Notes: generated by a model from the letters alone, not told the origin. 64,000 nucleotides of DNA from Blastocladiella emersonii ATCC 22665 (GCA_025594325.1 JANHCV010000003.1:1612001-1676000); one strand, 5' to 3'; positions 31,370 through 42,962 are shown, counted from the first letter of the stretch. A program made the numbers and translations.

Positions 31370-32254
31370 GGTGGTAGCGTATTGAGAGCGTGTGGTGTGG
31401 ATCGCGCGCGCAGCAGTCGGATGGAGATGAACCAAGCGCAGGACGACGGATGGAAGAGCAGGGACCCGGTGCGGGCGCGGCGTGTCCTTAAGAGGGGCGG
31501 CGCACGGGCGTGAATTCGGGCCCGCGACAAGGCGTGGAGGGGTCCGTCGGGGCCGCGGCGCGGGCGGAGACGCGGCTCGGCCGGCGGCTCGCGTCGCAGC
31601 AGGAGACAAAAATCCGGCCGTGCACGTGACGCGAGCGACCCGGCGGAACACGAGGGTTGGCGATCGCGCGCTCCGCCACCCACGGCAGTGCGTCACGCCG
31701 GCGGCAGGACCACCGCGAATCGGTCCGCTCGCCCGCGCCTTGGCGGCCTCTCCCGCCTTCCTGATCCCGAAGCGCCCGAGACACGCGACACGCGCCGGTC
31801 GCCGACCCCGCATTGCCGCGCGTCGCGTGGCGCGAGGTCACAACCGCCGGGGAGACGGCAGGGAGACGCGTCGCGCGCGCACGACTGCTTTGGTCGCGGT
31901 CCCGCCGGATCGCAGATGCCATGACGTGCTCGCTGCAGCGCGGGAGGCAGACGAGCGCGACCGAGTCATCGTCACTCACGTCGCGTCCGTGCTCGCAAGT
32001 CGCGCCTTGTGCGCTCCGCTCGCCGTGACCGCGGCCACGACCGTGTTCGCGGCAGGCGGCCGAGCCGAATTCGGTGGATCGCAAAGGAACAATCGTTGGG
32101 CCGGCCGAGTGAGTCAGCGAGGGCACCACGTGCGCCTGTCGTCCGCGCTTCGTCATCGGCCTCGTCCTGTTGTCGAGGGTGGCGCTTGATCACCTCTCCC
32201 CTTCTTCATGCGCATGCACCCCTCCATGCAACTCTGCGACGACTAGTCAACACC
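31370..32254. promoter_or_regulatory. Divergent intergenic region (ABCB / UFD1-like)
   Basis: About 885 bp between two divergently transcribed genes, so it must contain both promoters. It is GC-rich and has no clear TATA box or protein-like frame. I see nothing else in it. Confidence 0.4.
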
Positions 32255-34588
32255 ATGCAACGACCCACCGCAACCACCTTCCAGCTGCGCGCCGAGCCCG
32301 CCCCGTGGGCCGACGGCGACCGCATCTCGCTGCCCGCGCACGCCCTCGAGGCGCTGCAGGCCGCCGCCGGCGCTTCGTTCCGGTCTTCGGCGGATCCGGA
32401 CCACGACCAGGGCCACCTCTACACCTTCACGCTGACGGCCGCCGGCGCTCCGGACCGCCGCGTCGCATGCGGCGTGCGCGACTTTGCGCACCCGGACCCG
32501 ACCGCAGTCCTCGTCCCGCCGCCGCTCCTCGCCGTGCTCGCCCCGGCACCCCAAACCGGCCCGGTCCTCGTCGACCTGACCCTGACCACCTTCCCGAAAG
32601 CGACGGGCGTACAGCTGCGCCCCATGGCGACCGCGTCCGAGCCCGCGCTCGCGTACCTCGGGATCCCGGACCTGCGCGCCGTCCTCGAGGCGCACCTGCG
32701 CCGCCACTTCACGTGCCTGACCGCGGGGACGACGCTGTCGGTGCACGCGTTCGTGCCGGGATCCATGGCCATGGCGACCGTCCAGTTCCTGGTCGCGGAG
32801 CTGCACCCGGCGTGGGCAGCGACCGTCGTCAACACGGACGTGAGCGTCGACGTGGTCCCGCCGACCGACGACACGGCGGCCCTCGAGGCCATGCACGCTG
32901 CGCACCGCGCGGCCGAGAAGGCGCGCGCCCCGCGGTCGCTCGCCCTGGGCGCCGAGCTCGGCCCACTCACGGTCCCGCCGCACGCGCCCGTGTGCATCAC
33001 GCTCGAGAACGTCGTCTCGCACCTCCCCTCTCTCCCGCCACCCGAGGGCACCCGCGTCCTCGTCCACTGCAAGGTCGAGTCGGGCGACGCCAACCTGTTC
33101 CTCCACCCGTGGCTTCGCCCGACGGTCCACGATAACTGGGGCATGGCGGTCAGTGTGGGGGACAAGACGCTCGTCGTCGACGTGACCGACGCCCTCGAGG
33201 ACGCCGCGTGGCCGTCGCTGTTCCTCGCCGTCGAGGCCGCGCCGATCCTCGAGCCCGACGGGTCGCATGCGGCCGAGCAGCCGCCGTGTGTCGTGCGCGT
33301 CCGATGGGAGCTCGAGGCGGGGAACGGCGCTCGGCCCATGGACGTGGATAATCATGTGGTCGACGGCGACGGTGACGAGCACGCGGGTGAGACCAAGTGC
33401 GAGACCTGCTCCAAGTGTACGCTCCTCGTCCCTTCACTCTCACCCTGCCCTCGCTAACCGTTCACACCGATAGGGGTCCCGACCGGCTCGCTCCCGCTGC
33501 ACCAGCTGCACTGCCAGCGCAACACGGTCCGTTGCGCGACCTGCTCCACCGCGCTGTCGCGCCCCGCGGCCGCGCACCACGTCCACTGCCCCGCGCCCGA
33601 CTGCGGGTACACGGCGTCTGCCCCCGGCGAGGCCGGGAAACACGCGCACTGGCACCACCCTCCCTCCGCCTTCACCTGCCCCGACTGCCCCGACTCGGCG
33701 ACCTACCCGGACCTCCTGGGCGACTACCAAACCCACCGCCGTTCCGCGTGCCCACACCGCGTCGCATGGTGCCGGTTCTGCCGCACGCACGCGGCCGCCG
33801 GCGAGGGGCTCGTGAGCGCGGCGGACCGGCTCAACTCGGGATGCCGGACCCCGCACGCGGCGGCGTGCGCGGCGCGCACCGTCGACTGCGCGACGTGCGG
33901 CCGCCCGGTTAAGCGCCGTGACGTGCCCGCGCACATGGCCGTGCACCGACACCAGCGCGAGAACCGGCCGCCGCCGCTCGTCGTGTGCGCCAACGCCGTG
34001 TGCGGGCGGCCCGCGGCGAGGGGACCGGGTGCCCGGCCGAGTAACGCGTTGGGCCTGTGCGCCGTGTGCTACGGCCCGCTGCACTCGTCCCGCGCCCCCG
34101 AGGGCGGGGTGTCCGAGGCCGCGGCGCTCCTCCAGCGCGTCGTGCACCGGTACTTTCGCCAGGCGACCAACGGGTGCGGTGAGGCGGGGTGTACGAACCC
34201 GGCGTGCGCGAGTGTCACCCCCGCGGACCGGTTCCGCCCCGCGCTCAAGGCCGCGCGCGGTGATCCGACGGGGACCGCGGTCGAGTGCATGGCGCTTGCA
34301 CGCGCGCTCGTGAGCGGTGGGACGGCGTGGTTCTGCGTCCCGCACGCGGACCGCGTCGTCGCGCGGCGCGAGGTCGCGGACGAGCTCGCGGGAGCGCACG
34401 GGTGGACGAGCGCGTGGTGTCTCGAGGCGCTGCTGGTGACCGAGGGCGCGGCGCTCGCGGACGACGGGAGTGATAGTGATGAGGAAGATGTGCCAAGCGG
34501 GGTGACGCCGGCGGCGCGCGTCGAGTGGGCGACGCGCGCCGTCGAGTGGTTGCTCAAGAACGCGCCGACGCCAGCGACGAAGAATTGA
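32255..34588 (+). CDS. UFD1-domain protein with zinc fingers and an AZUL-like module
   Basis: Two exons: 32255-33416 and 33474-34588; 2277 nt, 758 residues; the intron splits the first zinc finger. Residues ~10-215 match the UFD1 double-barrel fold: [69 protein letters not shown] and [12 protein letters not shown]. After a second beta-rich region (~240-370) comes [20 protein letters not shown], the C-x2-C...H...C finger typical of fungal UFD1-like proteins, then further Cys/His pairs (CATC...[21 protein letters not shown]). Near residue 620, [24 protein letters not shown] resembles AZUL, the N-terminal zinc finger of UBE3A. The tail is acidic ([10 protein letters not shown]). A role in Cdc48/p97-ubiquitin pathways is likely by domain logic, but this is not the core UFD1 subunit, which lacks the fingers. 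Confidence 0.85.
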
Positions 34589-34639
34589 GCAGCAAAATGT
34601 GAATGTAATAGACCCCTTTCTCCCCCTTAAACAACCCGT

Positions 34640-35621
34640 TTAGCTGGGCGGCAGCGCAGCCGCATCGACCTCGACCTCCTCGGCCTCCTCGACCTCGGAC
34701 TCGTAGACGCCGTCGACGGGGGTGCGGGTCATGGCCATCATGCCGGACCGGGCCACCTCGACGAGACCGAACGGGTGCAGCAGCTTGAGGAACGCCTCGA
34801 TGCGCGACGATTTGGCGCACAGCTCGACGACCGCCGTCTCGGCCGACACGTCGACCACCTTGGCGCCGAACAGGCGCGCGAGACGCGTCACGCTCGCGAG
34901 CTGCTTGTGCGTCGCCTCGAGGAGCGCGTCCGGGTTCCCGGCATCGTGCTTGTGCGAGCGGTCAATGGCGTCCTCGCCCTCCTCGCCCAGCGCGTGCTCG
35001 GCCGCGTAGATCTGGTCCAGCATGCCCGCCGGCACGATGCTCACCTTGGCCAGCGCCATCTCGCGCTCGATCAGCCGCGTGTGCGTGTAGTCAAGCACAG
35101 CCCACACGGGCACCAGATCCTCGAGCTGCTTTTTCGCCTTCAGAGAGGATAGGATAGTAGAAGCAGAGGTTAGCAGTGGCGGAGGTGAAGTAGCCGGTGA
35201 GCGAGCCGCGTACCTGCTCAATCGTCCCCGCAGTCCCCTTAAGCGCGATCGTCATACGCGACAGGTCCTTGACGTCGGTCTTGGACACGACGAGCGAGTC
35301 GATGTTGAACCCGCGCGCGGCGAGGATCCCGGACACGCGGCTCAGCACCCCCGGCTCGTCCGTGACCAGGCAGTTGAGGACGTGGCGCTGCGCCCGCGCA
35401 CTAGCCGGGCCCGCCGTCGGCGTGTTGTACAGGATGTTCGTCACGGCCTCCTCGACCGTCGGCGTCGGCGCCTTGAGCAGCGCAGGGTGGTGCTTGCGTC
35501 GCGCGAACCGCGGGGCCGAGGCGGCAGCCGCGGCGGCTGCGGCGGCGTCGGTGGTGAAAGCGCGGCGAGTGAGCGCGAGGTGGCGCGATGCCGAGGATGC
35601 GGCGGATGTGATGCGGAACAT
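34640..35621 (-). CDS. ILV6: Acetolactate synthase regulatory (small) subunit, mitochondrial
   Basis: Two exons: 35214-35621 and 34640-35137; 906 nt, 301 residues. It is the regulatory subunit of acetohydroxyacid synthase, the first common step of valine/isoleucine synthesis, activating the catalytic subunit and conferring valine feedback. The N-terminal ~40 residues are Ala/Arg/Ser-rich without acids (MFRITSAASSASRHLALTRR), a mitochondrial targeting sequence. An ACT domain follows: HVLNCLVTDEPGVLSRVSGI, LAARGFNIDSLVVSKTD and LSRMTIALKG, then, after the intron, QLEDLVPVWAVLDYT. The second half (ELCAKSSRIEAFLKLLHPFG LVEVARSG) matches the C-terminal regulatory domain. A fungal-type insert (EEGEDAIDRSHKHDAGNPDA) lies between the halves. 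The tail is acidic (ESEVEEAEEVEVDAAALPPS). The gene is tail-to-tail with the UFD1-like gene, with only 51 bp between stops. Confidence 0.95.
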
Positions 35622-35920
35622 GGTGGCTGCTGCAACGAGTTAGTCGGCGATGAGCAGGTGTCGATACATGAAAGAGACGAACTCTCTTGTGCGTGCAAGG
35701 CGCTTTCAAGGAGGAGGAGAGCGGAAGCGCGCGGCCGTTCGCTTTTCAACGCGCCGTCGCGCCGGCGACGCGGCACGCGGCGTGTTTCAAGAATTGGGTC
35801 ACACAGCCGCGGCGTGAGCGAAAAGCGGTGATTCGCTCGCGCACACGTGGGCGTGACTGAACGTGGAGCGGCGCGAAGTCATCGGCCTCAAGACGATAGC
35901 GGCGTATATTGCACGCAGAA

Positions 35921-36885
35921 TCAGACGAGGGCTTTGCTGATGAGGATCATCCAGGCCAGGGTGAAGTAGAAGATGTAGACCGGGTACACGGCGAGCAGGC
36001 GGCGGCCGGCCAGGTTGACGGCGTTGAGGAAGGCGAGCGAGGCTACATGAAGGGAAGTTAGCGGTGCGAGGCAGGTGTGAAGGGAAGAGAGTACCGTAGG
36101 TGGACCACAGGAAGGCACCGGCGACAATGGGCGCCCGGATGACGATCCAGCCGACGAACAGGGCGACGAGCGAGGCGAGGAAGAGCGGGAAGATGCAGTA
36201 GCCGAGGACGCAGACCGACTGGAAGAAGGACCTACACATCTCGGAGAATCAGCGCAGGACCAAGTGCCCCAAAAACCAAGCACACGAACAGGTTCCCGCC
36301 CAGCAGCTTGGTGTTGAGCGTGACGACCGCGGCGCCGGCCCACACGATGACAAAGATGCCCGTGAAGACAGCCGCCGTCTGCTCCTTGGGCGCGGAAATG
36401 GACATGGAAATGGACAGGGCGAGGCACAGCAGCAGCGGGCCCCACAGGTCCCAGTCGCGCAGCACGTCCGACTTCCCGCCGCGCGGGAAGCACACGCGGC
36501 GCAGCTTGACCCAGATGGCCGTCAGGTCGCGCAGGATCGTCACGCGCACGGGCTCGTCGAGCGTGTCGCCCGCGGCAAACGTCCGGATCTCGCCCTCGGC
36601 GGGGAGCAGCGAGCCCATGGCGCCGGAGACGAACGAGGCGGGTGCGGCTGCCGCCGCGGGGGCGGGCGACGGGGACGCGGCGGGCGGCATCTGGATCGCC
36701 GTGCTCGCGGGCGGCAGCGGGGCAGCGGCAACGGGTGGCCGCGCGGCACCGCCCGAGGGGGGCGCGAGGATGGCGAGCTCGTCCTGCGTCAGCGGCGTGA
36801 ACAGCTCCTGCTGCGGCGGCGGGGCCGGGCTGCCGGTGTCGTCGTGCGTCGCGACGGGCATGAAGCCGGATGCATGGGTTGACAT
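35921..36885 (-). CDS. YIPF6: Yip1-domain Golgi/ER membrane protein (YIPF6-like)
   Basis: Three exons: 36284-36885, 36095-36231 and 35921-36042; 861 nt, 286 residues. The first ~100 residues are Pro/Ala-rich cytoplasmic sequence. Then comes the YIPF6 signature TLDEPVRVTILRDLTAIW, RDWDLWGPLLLCLALSISMS and FVIVWAGAAVVTLNTKLLGG, and after the intron SFFQSVCVLGYCIFPLFLAS and VGWIVIRAPIVAGAFLWSTY, then LLAVYPVYIFYFTLAWMILI. Five membrane helices are visible, as usual for the Yip1 fold. YIPF6/Yip proteins act with Rab GTPases and other Yip partners in early secretory trafficking. The stop follows KALV directly after the fifth helix. All splice phases agree (donors GTGCTT and GTACTC). Confidence 0.92.
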
Positions 36886-37235
36886 GGCGGTGCGGTTGCA
36901 GCGAGTCGGATCGGCGTTTCGGGGGGAAGAGGGCGGCAGGAGGGGAGAAGGGGGCGGCGCACACGGGCCGGCGCGCAGCTCACGGGCGTGTGGCGGTCAC
37001 GCGATGCAGGAAGGTGCGCGTGAGCGACGCGTCGAGGAAGCGGGCAAGCCACCTTCTTCTCGCGAGGGAGATGGAGAGAAGAGTGGAGTCAGCGGAGCGC
37101 GGACAGCGCGCTCTCTCTCTCTCCGCGAAGGTCGCTGCCGCTAAGCACCAAATCTGCCCCCAACTGCTACGCATCAACACCACGCACCGCCCGCTCCACT
37201 GATCGGCCGATCCAGCGCGCGCCCTCTGCACCACC
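36886..37235. promoter_or_regulatory. Divergent promoter region (YIPF6 / HMT1-type transporter)
   Basis: 350 bp between two divergent start codons. It contains a CT-rich run (CTCTCTCTCTCT near 37111) upstream of the transporter start, which sits in the context CACCATGCAC. No TATA box is obvious. Confidence 0.45.
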
Positions 37236-40200
37236 ATGCACCTGCTCGCCGCCAGCGCTGCCCCGCCGACGGACCCATCGGGCGCATCGTCGCCGTGGGC
37301 CTACACGGCGCGGCTGTCGCCCGTCGCCAACGCCGTGCTGTGCACCGCGCCGCTCGTCGTCTACGCGTCCTACTACGGGTCGCGCGAGGTCTGGCGCACC
37401 CTGAACGCCCTCGCCCGCCGCCGCCGTGCCGCCGCACGCTCGCCCCGCACACCCGGCACCGCCAGCGGCCGCGCCGCGTCGGGCAGCAACGGGTCGTCGA
37501 CCTCGTACGACGACGCCGACTACTACGACGACGACGCCGACGCCCTCAGTGATCCTGACAGTGATGTCGGCGGCATCACCCCCACCGGCGACCGCCGCCC
37601 GCTGCTCGGGAGCTACCGTGCGTGTTGCCTCTGGACTCAAGGCCGCAATCAGAAGACTGACTCTGATACCCGTTCGTAGCCCGCCGGTCCGCGCGCTTCC
37701 CGAACGGCACCGGCCGCCTCTCCAGCACCGACTGGCGCGCCCGCTTCGCCCCAAATTCCTTCTCGACCGCCGCGCCCTCGTCCGACCCCGACACCGAGGA
37801 CGAGCGCGACATGTTCTCCGAGGTCGCGAGCCGCGCCGCGTCGGGCTCCGGCTCGGACGTCGACGACGACGAGGCGGGCTGGAGCGACGACGAGGAGGAC
37901 GACGCCCCGCTCGTCCCGCCGACCCCGCCGCCAGTGTGGGCGACGCGCGCCGCGCTCGCCGCTACGGGCGCCATGGTCGTCCTGCACCTCGCCACGCTGC
38001 TCGCCGTGACGCTGATCGCGAGCCCCGCGACCGGCCAGCCCGCGCGCGCCGAGTTCCCGTGGCTCGTCGCCGCGCACGCGCTCGTCGCCACCAGCTGGCT
38101 GCTCGCCCTCGGCCTGCTGTACGTGCGCCGCCTGCGGTGGGACTGCACCTGGGTCGTCGCCGCATTCTGGGCGCTCGCCCTCGCCCTCGCCCTCGCCAAC
38201 CTGTACGACCACGTCATGTACTGGGCCAACCCGGTCCCCGACCTCGACGCCCACTACGCCGCCCTCACCCTGACCCCGTGGCTCCTCCCCGCCACCGTCC
38301 TCGACGTGCTCGTCCCGCTCGCGCTCTCGGCCCTCGCCTTCGCCCGGTTCCACCACCGCTCGCTCATCGACATTGCCGCCGCCGCGCTCGCCGACGGCAC
38401 GGGCGAGGCCGGCGAGGAGGAGAGCGCCGTGCGCGCGGCCGCCCTGCGCCGCCAGAACGTGCGCAACCACGGCACCGCACCACCGCGCCGTAGCCGGTCG
38501 GGGCGCCACCGCCGTCTCACGCGGTCGGGCGGGGGCCGCGGGGACCAGAACGCGGCGGCGACTGCCGCTGCCGTTGCGGCGTCGCTCGGCGGCGCGTCCA
38601 CCGGCCGCCCGTCCGAGGCCGAGATCAAGTTCAAGCCGCCCAAGACGTTTGCCGACTACGCGGCCAAGTTCCGCAAGCTCGCGCCGTTCGTGTGGCCGCA
38701 GGCCGACCGGTACCTGCAGTTCCTGGTCGTCATCTGCGGGTTCCTCCTGCTCGTCGGCCGCATCGTCAACGTGCTGCTCCCGCTGCAGTCCAAGGCGCTC
38801 ATCGACCTGCTCACGGCGACCGAGACCGAGGGCAGCGACCCGTCGCCGCAGCCGCTGCGCCGCCTCCCGTGGGAGCCCATCGCGCTGTTCGTGTTCCTGC
38901 GGTTCCTCCAGGGCAACGTCGGGCTCGTCAGCACCACGCAGGACATTCTCTGGATCCCCGTCGGCCAGTACACGACGCGCGCCATATCGCTGAAAATGTT
39001 CCAGCACCTGCACATGCTCAGCCACCGGTTCCACCTCACGCGCAAGACGGGCGAGATCCTGCGGGTGCAGGACCGCGGCGTCAGCAGCATCGTGTCGCTA
39101 CTGTCGACGGTGCTCTTCAACATTGTGCCGACGCTCGTCGACATTTTCATCGCCGTGATCTTCTTCGCCACGCAGTTCGATTTCTGGTTCGGGCTCATCG
39201 TTTTCGTCACCATGTTCCTCTACATTTTCGCGACCGTCGCCATCACCGAGGTGCGCACCAAGCACCGCCGCCGCAGCAACGCGCTCGAGAACGCCATGCA
39301 GGCCAAGGCCGTCGACTCGCTGCTCAACTTCGAGACGGTCAAGTTCTACAACGCCGAGGCGTTCGAGGGCTCGCAGTACGCGAAAGCCATGGCCGAGTAC
39401 CAGGCCGCCGACTGGCTCTCGTCGCTCACCACGTCGTGGCTCAACATGACCCAGAACGTGATCATCCAGCTCGGTCTCATGGCCGGCGCCCTCCTTTGCG
39501 CGCACCGCGTCGCCGTCGAGCGCGCCATGTCCGTCGGCGACTTCGTCATGTACCTCAGTTACATTACGCAGCTCTACGGCCCGCTCAACCAGTTCGGGTC
39601 CTACTACCGCCAGCTCCAGAAGAACTTTGTCGACATGGAGAAGATGCTCGACCTCCTCGCCCAGGTCCCCGAGGTCCGCGACCCGCCCCGGCCCGTCGCC
39701 ATCGACCCCGACCGCATGCACGGGCTCGTCAAGTTCGAGGGCGTCAGCTTCGCCTACGACGCGCGGCTGCCCACGCTCAAGAATATCTCGTTCGAGGTGC
39801 CCGCCGGCAAGACGGTCGCCCTGGTACGCTTGCTTTTGGGGGTGTGGGTCGCGCTCTCGCTCACCCTCGTCCCGCATCTCTCTAGGTCGGCAGCTCGGGT
39901 TCGGGCAAGTCGTACGCGTCTCCGCCGGTTCGTGTCCCAGGTCCAGTCACTCACATCCGCCTCGCCCACCGCGTGTAGCACCATGCTCCGCCTGCTGTTC
40001 CGCTTCTACGACGTGCAGGGCGGGCGCATCACCATCGACGGGATCGACATCCGGTCCATGGCGCAGCGCGACCTGCGCTCGCTCGTCTCGGTCGTCCCGC
40101 AGGACACGGTCCTGTTCAACGACACGATCCGGTACAACATCCGGTACGGCCGCGTCAGCGCGACCGACGCCGAGGTCGAGGCCGCCGCCCGCGCCGCCCA

Positions 40201-40910
40201 GATCCACGACCGGATCCTCAGCTTCCCCGACGGGTACGACACGCGCGTCGGCGAGCGCGGGATGCGGCTCTCGGGCGGGTACGTTTTTCGAGTGACTCCG
40301 AGGGGTGGGGTGACTTGAAGGTCGCGGTCCACCATGACCGCTCACCTCAACTCACCCCACCTACCTCAACTCACCTTACCCTCAATTACTAACAATGATT
40401 GTGCGTGTTTCTAGTGAGCGGCAACGCGTCGCGATCGCTCGGTTGCTGATCCGGTCCAAGGTACGTCGCTGACTGGTGACTTGGTCGCTCCCGACCGCCG
40501 CTGACCTCCCCTGACCCTCCCGTGACCCACCACTATAGTATTCGCGTGTATTAATCTTAGACGAAGCGAGTAGCGCACTCGATTCGTCTACAGAAACGGC
40601 AATGCTCGCCGCCATCGATACGTGCCTCAAGCGGTCCGCGGGTGACGCCCAGCAGCCGCCCCTGACCGCGATCTTCATTGCCCATCGTCTCGCGAGCATT
40701 TCCGGCTGCGACTATGTGGTCTGCATCGAGCAGGGCCGCATCGTCGAGCAGGGCACGCACGCGGACCTCATGGCGATCCCGAACGGCGTGTTTCGCGGAA
40801 TGGTCAACAGGCAGCAGCTCGCGGCCGAGGAGGAGCTCACGAAGGTCGGCCTCGCACTCGCGAACGGGGCTGAAGAGACGGCCGTGGATGGTGTCGAGAA
40901 AAAGGAGTAG
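37236..40910 (+). CDS. HMT1/ABCB6-type mitochondrial or vacuolar half ABC transporter
   Basis: Six exons: 37236-37617, 37680-39823, 39886-39911 (26-nt micro-exon), 39979-40278, 40415-40460 and 40539-40910; 3270 nt, 1089 residues. The N-terminal extension holds an acidic Ser/Asp-rich segment and about five hydrophobic helices (TMD0), followed by a basic linker, the core membrane domain and one NBD: the HMT1/ABCB6 layout. Core landmarks are FLQGNVGLVSTTQDILWIPV, TRKTGEILRVQDRGVSSI, LLNFETVKFYNAEAFEGSQY and YITQLYGPLNQFGSYYRQLQ. The NBD has Walker [10 protein letters not shown] (the micro-exon encodes VGSSGSGKS), VPQDTVLFNDTIRYNIRYG, LSGGERQRVAIARLL, VLILDEASSALDS and IFIAHRLASI. The NFETVKFYNAE motif is typical of the ABCB6/ABCB7/HMT1 clade; TMD0 argues for ABCB6/HMT1 (porphyrin or phytochelatin/heavy-metal transport) over ABCB7. 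Confidence 0.92.
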
Positions 40911-41166
40911 CAGAGGTGGTGGTGAGGTTGTTGCGGGCGAGGAGTTGCGCCCGAGTGTGTAAATATCGAATTGTTCTCCCCTCCGCGCTCGCCTCGTGTG
41001 TTCAATCGACGCCCTCGGCGGCGGCGACCCTCGAAACTAACCTTTCCTTTCTGTGAGCTTGTTGACGGGAGTTGGCGTCACAAAAGTAGTCAAGTTTGTC
41101 GCGGTTCGCTCGGGCGCCACACGAGTTACGCGACGCGCCACCTCCGCGAACTGAGCCACAAACGCG
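40911..41166. other. 3' flank of the HMT1-type transporter gene
   Basis: About 255 bp between the transporter stop and the inverted pseudogene fragment; presumably 3' UTR and terminator. No other feature recognised. Confidence 0.4.
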
Positions 41167-41368
41167 CACCACCACCTTCTGCTACACCTCGTTGACCACT
41201 TACGCGGCCGCAGCCGCGGCCGTCTCGTCGGTCCCGTTCGCGAGCACGAGCCCAACTTTTGAGAGCTCCTCCTCGGCCGCAAGCTGCTGCCCTGTTGACC
41301 ATTTCGCGGAACACGCCGTTCGGAATGGCCATGAGGTCCGCGTGCGTGCCCTGCTAGACGATACGGCC
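41167..41368 (-). pseudogene. Inverted pseudogene fragment of the HMT1-type transporter 3' end
   Basis: On the minus strand this matches 40734-40930 of the neighbouring transporter: RIV-QGTHADLMAIPNGVF, then REMVNR, QLAAEEELSKVGLVLANG and the first bases after the stop (GTAGCAGAAGGTGGTGGTG). Differences include a nonsense change (GTC GAG to GTC TAG), one extra G after AACAGG that shifts the frame, and numerous substitutions (roughly 80-85% identity by eye). It is an old, non-functional inverted copy lying about 240 bp beyond the parent gene's end. Confidence 0.85.
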
Positions 41369-41866
41369 CTCGGCACCCCTGCCCTTGAATGTCCCTAGGA
41401 CATTATTACCGCATGATTTGATCGAAGTCGCGTCTTCGAGTTCCTTCCGCGGAACTTCGACGTCGAGTCGAACATTCTGTGAAACTTGAACGTTGAGTCG
41501 GACGCTTCCTCCCCGCTCTGTCCTGTCCCTTGCGAAGCTTCGCCGCGAGGCTGACTCTCGCCGAACCTGCAGTGGCTTCCGCGCGGAAGCGACCGTGGAA
41601 GGCAGCTGTTACTTTCGACGGAAAGCGAGGTTTGGCGTGTGCGGTACCCCACACTTCACCTTCCAACGACACACAGGTGTTGCCTCGCTGCGCAGTCACG
41701 GGCTGCGGCACAGCGCAGTCGACCGCTAGGCATAGTGTATCACGCACAACGCACGGCCTGAGAGCCTACAAAAGCGGCGCCGGCGCCCCGCTTCCTCAGA
41801 CTGAGCAGAGCACACTCTTCTACACCGCCGACACTCTGACAAGTCCTCGATCAACACCACACCAAG
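41369..41866. other. Intergenic region upstream of the Gln/Trp-rich ORF
   Basis: About 500 bp. Short GGAACTTCGACGTCGAGTCG and GTGAAACTTGAACGTTGAGT-like half repeats occur at 41450-41510. A weak TATA-like TACAAAAG lies at 41767, about 100 bp before the next start. No gene recognised. Confidence 0.4.
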
Positions 41867-42256
41867 ATGTCCTGCACCTCGACCTCCGCGCAGTCGCAGT
41901 GGCAGTGGCAGTGGCAGGTCCACGCCGACAACACCGGCTTCCAGCAGCAGTTCCAGGCGCAGGGTCAGTGGCAGCAGCAGGTGACGCAGGGCGACTGTGG
42001 GTGCCACAGCTCGGTCGACTCGGTGCAGCCGCAGGAGCAGCTCCACGGCGGCGACATCTTCCAGGCCCAGAACCAGTGGCAGCAGCAGGACTCGTGGGGC
42101 ACCGCTCACCACAACTCGATCGACGGCGGGGTTGTCGGCGGCGGCGACGACCCGGCTACCTCGGGCATCTCGCCGGCGGACGGCGGCGGCGACGCCCAGA
42201 GCATCCTGCCCGCCACGTACCACCACGAGTACGTCCCGGTCGGGCCCCTCTGCTGA
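41867..42256 (+). CDS. Small Gln/Trp-rich protein of unknown function
   Basis: A single-exon frame of 129 residues with ATG in a plausible context (CCAAGATGT). I do not recognise a family. The first 90 residues are dominated by Gln and Trp in short repeats (QWQWQWQ, QGQWQQQ, QNQWQQQ) with two Cys in a DCGCHSS motif; the C-terminal part is Gly/Asp-rich and ends in YVPVGPLC. No signal peptide or membrane segment is seen. Composition suggests a prion-like or structural protein, or an aqueous disordered polypeptide. The reading frame is supported by codon use similar to neighbours (C/G third positions). It could also be chance in GC-rich DNA, but the directed QW repeats make that less likely. Confidence 0.55.
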   Translation: MSCTSTSAQSQWQWQWQVHADNTGFQQQFQAQGQWQQQVTQGDCGCHSSVDSVQPQEQLHGGDIFQAQNQWQQQDSWGTAHHNSIDGGVVGGGDDPATSGISPADGGGDAQSILPATYHHEYVPVGPLC

Positions 42257-42962
42257 GTTTGGCGCTCGAGTTCCTGTGAGAGCGAGCTCACTTGTACATG
42301 TCTTGTTACCCATGAACCAAATCAATCAGTTTCTTTGTGTGCACGGCAATCTTTGACGAGATGAAAGCAGCGAGCCGAAGCTGGCGCCCGATGCATCCCT
42401 CGCGGCGGACGAGGGATGCCGCAAGGTTTGGTTCGCTAAATTGCGACTCATGCGCTTGAGCTAGAAGCAGCACTAAACGCCCGGTGCGACGAACCTGCGC
42501 TCGTCTCGCACCTGGCGCGAAGTGCTTGACGTGCGGTTCATGCGTCAGGTGACCACGCGTTGCGCCACAACGCGCTCCCGCCGCGCGCTTTCGCCCCTCC
42601 TTTCTTCTCCTCACGTCGTGCTCCAGCACGCAAACCACGAAAACTATCTCCCTGAAACGTATTCACGAGCGCGCCGCAGTTCGCTGTTTGAGCTGTGCGC
42701 CCGTGGAAGACGCGCTCTGAATGCAACGCCACATGTTCGGCTGCTCTTGACCCGACCCCTCGAGTCCGTCCTTCTCGGAGATTGAGAAGATGAGAGATGA
42801 TGTTTAATTCTGACCTTGAGCGGATCCGTAGATTGCTCCTCGGCAACTCAAGCGTATCCGCCAACGACACCTACTCTTGCCTTCATCTCCCCGCTCTCCC
42901 GTACAGCATTCTCGTGCCTCTCCCTCAATAGATCCCACTCACCACAACGAACTGTGTAGGCC
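42257..42962. other. Intergenic region upstream of the DOCK gene
   Basis: About 700 bp containing the promoter and 5' leader of the DOCK gene. A TGTGTAG just before the start codon (42951-42957) could be the acceptor of a 5' UTR intron. No gene recognised. Confidence 0.4.
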
